From assembly GCF_963678635.1 (NCBI RefSeq), contig NC_087063.1, forward strand, positions 34,756,540-34,820,539: a stretch of DNA of 64,000 nt, in the 5' to 3' direction. Position 1 is the stretch's first letter. Every line of letters begins with the position of its first letter. Source of the DNA: Symsagittifera roscoffensis. Its lineage: Eukaryota > Xenacoelomorpha > Acoela > Convolutidae. This document shows positions 1 to 11,012 of the stretch, piece after piece. The position numbers were made by a program, and so were the translations under genes. The notes under the pieces are model-generated. The model ran no database searches, had not been told where the DNA came from, and was given only the letters and a program-made list of their open reading frames with translations.

Positions 1-3000
1 TTTTCTCTGAAGTGCTTCTTACATGCAAGTTTCTGCAATTGGTTCTAATGATAATTGGCATGTGTTGCTTCTATCCAATTTTGTTTTATTTTAAACCAAG
101 CCTTTCAGGAAGCATAAAGTATTTTTGAGGCATGTGTTAGAAAAGATAATTATTTTTCTCTGGAGTGCTTCTTACATGCAAGTTTTTGCAATTGGTTCTA
201 ATGATAATTGGCATGTGTTGCTTCCATCCAATTTTGTTTTATTTTAAACCAAGCCTTTCAGGAAGCATAAAGTGTTTTTGAGGCATGTGTTAAAAAAGAT
301 AATAATTTTTCTCTGAAGTGCCCCTTACATGACAAGTCTCTGCAATTGGTTCTAATGATAATTGGCGTGTTGCTTCCATCCAAGTTTGCTTTATTTTAAA
401 CCAAGCCTTTCAGGAAGCTTAAAGTATTTTTGAGGCATGTGTTAGAAAAAATAATCATTTTTCTCTTGAAGTGCCCCTTACATGCAAGTTTCTGCAATTA
501 GTTCTAATGATAATTAGCATGTGTTGGATCCATCCAAGTTTTTTTTAAACCAAGCCTTTCAGGAAGCATAAAGTATTTTTGAGGCATGCGTTAGAGAAAA
601 TAATTTTTTTCTCGACGTGCCTCTTTCATGCCAGTTTCTGCAATTGGTTCTAATGATAATTGGTATGTGTTGCTTCCATCCAGGTTTGTTTTATTTTAAA
701 ACAAGCCTTTCAGGAAGCATAAAGTATTTTTGAGGCATGCGTTAGAGAACATAAGTTTTTTTCTCGATGTGTCTCTTTCATGCCAGTTTCTGCAATTGTT
801 TCTAATGATAATTGGCGTGTGTTGCTTCCATCCAAAGTTGTTTTATTTCAATTTAAGTCTTTCAGGAAGCATAAAGTAATTTTGAGGCATGTGTTATAAA
901 AGATAATTATTTTTCTCTGAAGTGCTTTTTACATGCAAGTTTCTGCAATTTGTTCTAATGATAATTGGCGTGGGTTGCTTCCATCCAAGTTTGTTTTATT
1001 TTAAACCAAGCCTTTCAGGAAGCAGAAAGTATTTTTGAGGCATGTGTCAGAAAAGATAATTATTTTTCTCTGAAGTGCTTCTTACATGCAAGTTTCTGCA
1101 ATTGGTTCTAATGATAATTGGCATGTGTTGCTTCCATCCAATTTTGTTTTATTTTAAACCAAGCCTTTCAGGAAGCATAAAGTATTTTTGAGGCATGTGT
1201 TAGAAAAGATAATTATTTTTCTCTGAAATGCTTCTTACATGCAAGTTTTTGCAATTGGTTCTAATGATAATTGGCATGTGTTGGATCCATCCAAGTTTTT
1301 TTTAAACCAAGCCTTTCAGGAAGCATAAAGTATTTTTGAGGCATGCGTTAGAGAAAATAATTTTTTTCTCGATGTGCCTGTTTCATGCTAGTTTCTGCAA
1401 TTGGTTCTAATGATAATTGGCATGTGTTGCTTCCATCCAATTTTGTTTTATTTTAAACCAAGCCTTTCAGGAAGCATAAAGTGTTTTTGAGGCATGTGTT
1501 AAAAAAGATAATAATTTTTCTCTGAAGTGCCCCTTACATGACAAGTCTCTGCAATTGGTTCTAATGATAATTGGCGTGTTGCTTCCATCCAAGTTTGTTT
1601 TATTTTAAACCAAGCCTTTCAGGAAGCTTAAAGTATTTTTAAGGCATGTGTTAGAAAAAATAATCATTTTTCTCTGAAGTGCCCCTTACATGCAAGTTTC
1701 TGCAATTAGTTCTAATGATAATTGGCATGTGTTGGATCCATCCAAGTTTTTTTTAAACCAAGCCTTTCAGGAAGCATAAAGTATTTTTGAGGCATGCGTT
1801 AGAGAAAATAATTTTTTTCTCGACGTGCCTGTTTCATGTCAGTTTCTTCAATTGGTTCTAATGATTATTGGCATGTGTTGCTTCCATCCAAGTTTGTTTT
1901 ATTTTAAACCAAGCCTTTCAGGAAGCATAAAGTATTTTTGAGGCATGCGTCAGAGAATATAAGTTTTTTTTCTCGATGTGTCTCTTTCATGCCAGTTTCT
2001 GCAATTGTTTCTAATGATAATTGGCGTGTTGCTTCCATCCAAAGTTGTTTTGTTTCAATTTAAGTCTTTCAGGAAGCATAAAGTAATTTTGAGGCATGTG
2101 TTATAAAAGATAATTATTTTGCTCTGAAGTGCTTTTTACATGCAAGTTTCTGCAATTTGTTCTAATGATAATTGGCGTGTGTTGCTTCCATCCAAGTTTG
2201 TTTTATTTTAAACCAAGCCTTTCAGGAAGCAGAAAGTATTTTTGAGGCATGTGTCAGAAAAGATAATTATTTTTCTCTGAAGTGCTTCTTACATGCAAGT
2301 TTCTGCAATTGGTTCTAATGATAATTGGCATGTGTTGCTTCCATCCAATTTTGTTTTATTTTAAACCAAGCCTTTCAGGAAGCATAAAGTATTTTTGAGG
2401 CATGTGTTAGAAAAATATTTATTTTTCTCTGGAGTGCCCCTTAGATGCAAGTTTCTGGAATTGGTTCTACTGATAATTGGCATGTGTTGGATCCATCCAA
2501 GTTTTTTTAAACGAAGCCTTTCAGGAAGCATAAAGTATTTTTGAGGCATGCGTCAGAGAAGATAATTATTTTTCTCGACGTGCCTCTTTCATGCCAGTTT
2601 CTCCAATTGGTTCTAATGATAATTGGCATGTGTTGCTTCCATCCAAGTTTGTTTTATTTTAAACCAAGCCTTTCAGGAAGCAGAAAGTATTTTTGAGGCA
2701 TGTGTCAGAAAAGATAATTATTTTTCTCTGAAGTGCTTCTTACATGCAAGTTTCTGCAATTGGTTCTAATGATAATTGGCATGTGTTGCTTCCATCCAAT
2801 TTTGTTTTATTTTAAACCAAGCCTTTCAGGAAGCATAAAGTATTTTTGAGGCATGTATTAGAAAAGATAATTATTTTTCTCTGAAATGCTTCTTACATGC
2901 AAGTTTTTGCAATTGGTTCTAATGATAATTGGCATGTGTTGCTTCCATCCAATTTTGTTTTATTTTAAACCAAGCCTTTCAGGAAGCATAAAGTGTTTTT

Positions 3001-6000
3001 GAGGCATGTGTTAGAAAAGATAATCATTTTTCTCTGAAGTGCCCCTTACATGCAAGTTTCTGCAATTAGTTCTAATGATAATTGGCATGTGTTGGATCCA
3101 TCCAAGTTTTTTTTAAACCAAGCCTTTCAGGAAGCATAAAGTATTTTTGAGGCATGCGTTAGAGAAAATAATTTTTTTCTCGACGTGCCTGTTTCATGCC
3201 AGTTTCTGCAATTGGTTCTAATGATAATTGGCATGTGTTGCTTCCATCCAATTTTGTTTTATTTTAAACCAAGCCTTTCAGGAAGCATAAAGTGTTTTTG
3301 AGGCATGTGTTAAAAAAGATAATAATTTTTCTCTGAAGTGCCCCTTACATGACAAGTCTCTGCAATTGGTTCTAATGATAATTGGCGTGTTGCTTCCATC
3401 CAAGTTTGTTTTATTTTAAACCAAGCCTTTCAGGAAGCTTAAAGTATTTTTAAGGCATGTGTTAGAAAAAATAATCATTTTTCTCTGAAGTGCCCCTTAC
3501 ATGCAAGTTTCTGCAATTAGTTCTAATGATAATTGGCATGTGTTGGATCCATCCAAGTTTTTTTTAAACCAAGCCTTTCAGGAAGCATAAAGTATTTTTG
3601 AGGCATGCGTTAGAGAAAATAATTTTTTTCTCGACGTGCCTGTTTCATGCCAGTTTCTGCAATTGGTTCTAATGATAATTGGCATGTGTTGCCTCCATCC
3701 AATTTTGTTTTATTTTAAACCAAGCCTTTCAGGAAGCATAAAGTGTTTTTGAGGCATGTGTTAAAAAAGATAATAATTTTTCTCTGAAGTGCCCCTTACA
3801 TGACAAGTCTCTGCAATTGGTTCTAATGATAATTGGCGTGTTGCTTCCATCCAAGTTTGTTTTATTTTAAACCAAGCCTTTCAGGAAGCTTAAAGTATTT
3901 TTAAGGCATGTGTTAGAAAAAATAATCATTTTTCTCTGAAGTGCCCCTTACATGCAAGTTTCTGCAATTAGTTCTAATGATAATTGGCATGTGTTGGATC
4001 CATCCAAGTTTTTTTTAAACCAAGCCTTTCAGTAAGCATAAAGTATTTTTGAGGCATGCGTTAGAGCAAATAATTTTTTTCTCGACGTGCCTGTTTCATG
4101 CCAGTTTCTGCAATTGGTTCTAATGATAATTGGCATGTGTTGCTTCCATCCAATTTTGTTTTATTTTAAACCAAGCCTTTCAGGAAGCATAAAGTGTTTT
4201 TGAGGCATGTGTTAAAAAAGATAATAATTTTTCTCTGAAGTGCCCCTTACATGACAAGTCTCTGCAATTGGTTCTAATGATAATTGGCGTGTTGCTTCCA
4301 TCCAAGTTTGTTTTATTTTAAACCAAGCCTTTCAGGAAGCTTAAAGTATTTTTAAGGCATGTGTTAGAAAAAATAATCATTTTTCTCTGAAGTGCCCCTT
4401 ACATGCAAGTTTCTGCAATTAGTTATAATGATAATTGGCATGTGTTGGATCCATCCAAGTTTTTTTTAAACCAAGCCTTTCAGGAAGCATAAAGTATTTT
4501 TGAGGCATGCGTTAGAGAAAATAATTTTTTTCTCGACGTGCCTGTTTCATGCCAGTTTCTGCAATTGGTTCTAATGATAATTGGCATGTGTTGCTTCCAT
4601 CCAATTTTGTTTTATTTTAAACCAAGCCTTTCAGGAAGCATAAAGTGTTTTTGAGGCATGTGTTAAAAAAGATAATAATTTTTCTCTGAAGTGCCCCTTA
4701 CATGACAAGTCTCTGCAATTGGTTCTAATGATAATTGGCGTGTTGCTTCCATCCAAGTTTGTTTTATTTTAAACCAAGCCTTTCAGGAAGCTTAAAGTAT
4801 TTTTAAGGCATGTGTTAGAAAAAATAATCATTTTTCTCTGAAGTGCCCCTTACATGCAAGTTTCTGCAATTAGTTCTAATGATAATTGGCATGTGTTGGA
4901 TCCATCCAAATTTTTTTAAACCAAGCCTTTCAGGAAGCATAAAGTATTTTTGAGGCATGCGTTAGAGAAAATAATTTTTTTCTCGACGTGCCTGTTTCAT
5001 GTCAGTTTCTTCAATTGGTTCTAATGATAATTGGCATGTGTTGCTTCCATCCAATTTTGTTTTATTTTAAACCAAGCCTTTCAGGAAGCATAAAGTGTTT
5101 TTGAGGCATGTGTTAAAAAAGATAATAATTTTTCTCTGAAGTGCCCCTTACATGACAAGTCTCTGCAATTGGTTCTAATGATAATTGGCGTGTTGCTTCC
5201 ATCCAAGTTTGTTTTATTTTAAACCAAGCCTTTCAGGAAGCTTAAAGTATTTTTAAGGCATGTGTTAGAAAAAATAATCATTTTTCTCTGAGTTCCCCCT
5301 CACATGCAAGTTTCTGCAATTAGTTCTAATGATAATTGGCATGTGTTGGATCCATCCAAGTTTTTTTTAAACCAAGCCTTTCAGGAAGCATAAAGTATTT
5401 TTGAGGCATGCGTTAGAGAAAATAATTTTTTTCTCGACGTGCCTGTTTCATGCCAGTTTCTGCAATTGGTTCTAATGATAATTGGCATGTGTTGCTTCCA
5501 TCCAATTTTGTTTTATTTTAAACCAAGCCTTTCAGGAAGCATAAAGTGTTTTTGAGGCATGTGTTAAAAAAGATAATAATTTTTCTCTGAAGTGCCCCTT
5601 ACATGACAAGTCTCTGCAATTGGTTCTAATGATAATTGGCGTGTTGCTTCCATCCAAGTTTGTTTTATTTTAAACCAAGCCTTTCAGGAAGCTTAAAGTA
5701 TTTTTAAGGCATGTGTTAGAAAAAATAATCATTTTTCTCTGAAGTGCCCCTTACAAGCAAGTTTCTGCAATTAGTTCTAATGATAATTGGCATGTGTTGG
5801 ATCCATCCAAGTTTTTTTTAAACCAAGCCTTTCAGGAAGCATAAAGTATTTTTGAGGCATGCGTTAGAGAAAATAATTTTTTTCTCGACGTGCCTGTTTC
5901 ATGTCAGTTTCTTCAATTGGTTCTAATGATAATTGGCATGTGTTGCTTCCATCCAATTTTGTTTTATTTTAAACCAAGCCTTTCAGGAAGCATAAAGTCT

Positions 6001-9000
6001 TTTTGAGGCATGTGTTAGAAAAATATTTATTTTTTCTCTAGAGTGCCCCTTAGATGCAACTTTCTGGAATTGGTTCTACTGATAATTGGCATGTGTTGGA
6101 TCCATCCAAGTTTTTTTAAACGAAGCCTTTCAGGAAGCATAAAGTATTTTTGAGGCATGCGTTAGAGAAGATAATTATTTTTCTCGACGTGCCTCTTTCA
6201 TGCCAGTTTCTCCAATTGGTTCTAATGATAATTGGCATGTGTTGCTTCCATCCAATTTTGTTTTATTTTAAACCAAGCCTTTCAGGAAGCATAGTGTTTT
6301 TGAGGCATGTGTTAAAAAAGATAATAATTTTTCTCTGAAGTGCCCCTTACATGACAAGTCTCTGCAATTGGTTCTAATGATAATTGGCGTGTTGCTTCCA
6401 TCCAAGTTTGTTTTATTTTAAACCAAGCCTTTCAGGAAGCTTAAAGTATTTTTAAGTCATGTGTTAGAAAAAATAATCATTTTTCTCTGAAGTGCCCCTT
6501 ACATGCAAGTTTCTGCAATTAGTTCTAATGATAATTGGCATGTGTTGGATCCATCCAAGTTTTTTTTAAACCAAGCCTTTCAGGAAGCATAAAGTATTTT
6601 TGTGGCATGCGTTAGAGAAAATAATTTTTTTCTCGACGTGCCTGTTTCATGCCAGTTTCTGCAATTGGTTCTAATGATAATTGGCATGTGTTGCTTCCAT
6701 CCAATTTTGTTTTATTTTAAACCAAGCCTTTCAGGAAGCATAAAGTGTTTTTGAGGCATGTGTTAAAAAAGATAATAATTTTTCTCTGAAGTGCCCCTTA
6801 CATGACAAGTCTCTGCAATTGGTTCTAATGATAATTGGCGTGTTGCTTCCATCCAAGTTTGTTTTATTTTAAACCAAGCCTTTCAGGAAGCTTAAAGTAT
6901 TTTTAAGGCATGTGTTAGAAAAAATAATCATTTTTCTCTGAAGTGCCCCTTACATGCAAGTTTCTGGAATTAGTTCTAATGATAATTGGCATGTGTTGGA
7001 TCCATCCAAGTTTTTTTTAAACCAAGCCTTTCAGGAAGCATAAAGTATTTTTGAGGCATGCGTTAGAGAAAATAATTTTTTTCTCGACGTGCCTGTTTCA
7101 TGTCAGTTTCTTCAATTGGTTCTAATGATAATTGGCATGTGTTGCTTCCATCCAAGTTTGTTTTATTTTAAACCAAGCCTTTCAGGAAGCATAAAGTATT
7201 TTTGAGGCATGCGTCAGAGAATATAAGTTTTTTTTCTCGATGTGTCTCTTTCATGCCAGTTTATGCAATTGTTTCTAATGATAATTGGCGTGTTGCTTTC
7301 ATCCAAAGTTGTTTTGTTTCAATTTAAGTCTTTCAGGAAGCATAAAGTAATTTTGAGGCATGTGTTATAAAAGATAATTATTTTTCTCTGAAGTGCTTTT
7401 TACATGCAAGTTTCTGCAATTTGTTCTAATGATAATTGGCGTGTGTTGCTTCCATCCAAGTTTGTTTTATTTTAAACCAAGCCTTTCAGGAAGCAGAAAG
7501 TATTTTTGAGGCATGTGTCAGAAAAGATAATTATTTTTCTCTGAAGTGCTTCTTACATGCAAGTTTCTGCAATTGGTTCTAATGATAATTGGCATGTGTT
7601 GCTTCCATCCAATTTTGTTTTATTTTAAACCAAGCCTTTCAGGAAGCATAAAGTATTTTTGAGGCATGTGTTAGAAAAATATTTATTTTTTCTCTGGAGT
7701 GCCCCTTAGATGCAACTTTCTGGAATTGGTTCTACTGATAATTGGCATGTGTTGGATCCATCCAAGTTTTTTTAAACGAAGCCTTTCAGGAAGCATAAAG
7801 TATTTTTGAGGCATGCGTTAGAGAAGATAATTATTTTTCTCGACGTGCCTCTTTCATGCCAGTTTCTCCAATTGGTTCTAATGATAATTGGCATGTGTTG
7901 CTTCCATCCAAGTTTGTTTTATTTTAAACCAAGCCTTTCAGGAAGCATAAAGTATTTTTGAGGCATGTGTTAGAAAAGATAATTGTTTTTCTCTGAAGTG
8001 CCCCTTACATGCAAGTCTCTGCAATTGGTTCTAATGATAATTGGCGTGTTGCTTCCATCCAAGTTTGTTTTATTTTAAACCAAGCCTTTCAGCAAGCATG
8101 AAGTATTTTTGAGGCATGTGTTACAAAAATAATTATTTTTCTCTGGAGTGCCCCTTAGATGCAAGTTTCTGCAATTGGTTCTAATGATAATTGGCATGTG
8201 TTGGATCCATCCAAGTTTTTTTAAACCAAGCCTTTCAGGAAGCATAAAGTATTTTTGAGGCATTTGTTAGAAAAGATAATTATTTTTCTCTGAAGTGCCC
8301 CTCACATGCAAAACTCTGCAATTGGTTCTAATGATAATTGGCGTGTTGCTTCCATCCAAGTTTTTTTTTAAACCAAGCCTTTCAGGAAGCATAAAGTTTC
8401 TTTGAGGCTTGTGTTAGAAAAAATAATTATTTTTCTCTGAAGTGCCCCTTACATGCAAGTTATTGCAATTGTTTTTAATGATAATTGGCATGTGTTGGAT
8501 CCATCCAAGTTTTTTTTAAACCAAGCCTTTCAGGAAGCATAAAGTATTTTCGAGGCATGCGTTAGAGAAGATAATTATTTTTCTCGACGTGCCTCTTTCA
8601 TGCCAGTTTCTACAATTGGTTCTAATGATAGTTGGCATGTGTTGCTTCCATCCAAGTTTGTTTTATTTTAAACCAAACCTTTCAGGAAGCATAAAGTGTT
8701 TTTGAGGCATGTGTTAGAAAAGATAATTATTTTTCTCTGAAGTACCCCTTACATGACAAGTCTCTGCAATTGGTTCTAATGATAATTGGCATGTGTTGCT
8801 TCCATCCAATTTTGTTTTATTTTAAACCAAGCCTTTCAGGAAGCATAAAGTGTTTTTGAGGCATGTGTTAGAAAAGATAATTATTTTTCTCTGAAGTACC
8901 CCTTACATGACAAGTCTCTGCAATTGGTTCTAATGATAATTGGCGTATTGCTTCCATCCAAGTTTGTTTTATTTTAAACCAAGCCTTTCAGGAAGGTTTA

Positions 9001-10850
9001 AGTATTTTTGAGGCATGTGTTAGAAAAAATAATCATTTTTCTCTGAAGTGCCCCTTACATGCAAGTTTCTGCAATTAGTTCTAATGATAATTGGCATGTG
9101 TTGAATCCATCCAAGTTTTTTTTTTAAACCAAGCCTTTCAGGAAGCATAAAGTGTTTTTGAGGCATGCGTTAGAGAAAATATTTTTTTTTCTCGACGTGC
9201 CTCTTTCATGCCAGTTTCTGCAATTGGTTCTAATGATAATTGGCATGTGTTGCTTCCATCCAAGTTTGTTTTATTTTAAACCAAGCCTTTCAGGAAGCAT
9301 AAAGTATTTTTGAGGCATGCGTTAGAGAATATAAGTTTTTTTCTCGATGTGCCTCTTTCATGCCAGTTTCTGCAATTGTTTCTAATGATAATTGGCGTGT
9401 GTTGCTTCCATCCAAGTTTGTTTTATTTCAATTTAGGCCTTTCAGGAAGCATAAAGTAATTTTGAGGCATGTGTTTTAAAAGATAATTATTTTTCTCTGA
9501 AGTGCTTCTTACATGCAAGTTTCTGCAATTGGTTCTAATGATAATTGGCATGTGTTGCTTCCATCCAATTTTGTTTTATTTTAAACCAAGCCTTTCAGGA
9601 AGCATAAAGTATTTTTGAGGCATGTGTTAGAAAAGATAATTATTTTTCTCTGAAGTGCCCCTCACACGCAAGTCTCTGCAATTGGTTCTAATGATAATTG
9701 GCGTGTTGCTTCCATCCAAGTTTTTTTTTAAACCAAGCATTTCAGGGAGCATGAAGTATTTTTGAGGCATGTGTTGGAAAAATAATAATAATTTTTCTCT
9801 GGAGTGCCCCTTAGTTGCAAGTTTCTGCAATTGGTTCTAATGATAATTGGCATGTGTTGGATCCATCCAAGTTTTTTTTTAAACCAAGCCTTTCAGGAAG
9901 CATAAAGTATTTTTGAGGCATGCCTTAGAGAAGATAATTTTTTTTCTCGACGTGCCTCTTTCATGCCAGTTTCTGCTATTGGTTCTAATGATAATTGGCA
10001 TGTGTTGCTTCCAACAAGTTTGTTTTATTTTAAACCAAGCCTTTCAGGAAGCATAAAGTATATTTGAGGCATGTGTTAGAAAGATAATTATTTTTCTCTG
10101 AAGTGCCCCTTACATGCAAGTCTCTGCAATTGGTTCTAATGATAATTGGCGTGTTGCTACCATCCAAGTTTGTTTTATTTTAAACCAAGCCTTTCAGGAA
10201 GCATAAAGTATTTTTGAGGTATGTGTTAGAAAAAATTTTTATTTTTCTCTGAAGTGCCCCTTACATGCAAGTATCTGCAATTTGTTCTAATGATAATTGG
10301 CGTGTTGCTTCCATCCAAGTTTGTTTTATTTTAAGCCAAGCCTTTCAGGAAGCATAAAGTATTTTTGAGGCATGCGTTAGAGAAAATAATTATTTTTCTC
10401 GACGTGCCTCTTTCATGCCAGTTTCTGTAATTGGTTCTAATGATAATTGGCGTGTTGCTTCCATCCAAGTTTGTTTTATTTTAAACCAAGCCTTTCAGGA
10501 AGCATAAAGTATTTTTGAGACATGTGTTAGAAAAAATAATTATTTTTCTTTGAAGTGCCTCTTACATGCAAGTTTCTGCAATTGGTTATAATAATAATTG
10601 GCATGTGTTGGATCCATCCAAGTTTTTTTTTAAACCAAGCCTTTCAGGAAGCATAAAGTATTTTTGAGGCATGCGTTAGAGAAGTTAATTATTTTTCTCG
10701 ACTTGCCTCTTACATGCAAGTATCTGCAATTGGTTCTAATGATTATTAGCGCAGTGTCGTCTGCTTCCATCCAAGTTTGATTTTATAGGTCAAGTCTTTC
10801 AGGAAGCGTAAAAAATATTGAGGCGTTCATCAGAAAAAAACCTCTAGATT
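1..10850. repeat. Satellite array, ~151-bp monomers
   Basis: About 70 head-to-tail monomers of about 149-153 bp run from the first base to about 10.85 kb. Each carries the recognisable segments TTTCAGGAAGCATAAAGT, TTTTTGAGGCATGYGTTAGA, a T-rich tract followed by CTCTGAAGTGC or CTCGACGTGC, TGCAATTGGTTCTAATGATA and TTGCTTCCATCCAA. Successive GAGGCATG anchors at 127, 280, 432, 581 and 732 give the period. Variant monomers carry GGATCC in place of TTGCTTCC. The last monomers, after 10700, become divergent (GAGGCGTTCATCAG instead of GAGGCATGCGTTAG) before unique sequence starts. Because the next feature is an internal exon preceded by a splice acceptor, the array appears to lie within an intron. 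No monomer codes for anything convincing; the short reading frames in it are by-products of the repeat. Confidence 0.97.
1340..7090. repeat. Higher-order (trimeric) satellite domain, ~451-bp unit
   Basis: Within the satellite, three monomer types recur in fixed order. Type A has GGCATGCGTTAGAGAAAATA followed by CTCGACGTGCCTGTTTCATG. Type B has GTGTTAAAAAAGATAATAAT and ACATGACAAGTCTCTGC. Type C has GTTAGAAAAAATAATCATT and the GGATCC variant. Type A monomers start near 3151, 3602, 4053, 4504, 4954, 5405 and 5856, spaced 450-451 bp apart, with an earlier pair near 1340 and 1791. Monomers within a trimer differ clearly while the same type in neighbouring trimers is almost identical, which is the pattern of a higher-order repeat amplified as a block. 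Confidence 0.9.
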
Positions 10851-11012
10851 TTTTTATTAGATTGCCTTAAACAACCCTTTGTAATTTCTAAGGAAGGGAG
10901 GCGTTGACATTTGGTTAGTTCATTTAATTACCCTTTAATATATTTTTTAATATTCTGTCCATTTTTGTACAGCAGTTTTCAATCTAGACTAATTATTCTT
11001 GGTTTGATTTAG

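Noticed and set aside
2361-9830. Several 60-70 codon open frames inside the satellite
   Set aside because: They recur with the monomer period, have no start context or conserved domain, and arise simply because the repeat lacks stops in some phases.
1-10850. CRISPR array
   Set aside because: Repeats are contiguous 151-bp monomers without unique spacers, in a eukaryotic, spliced-gene context.
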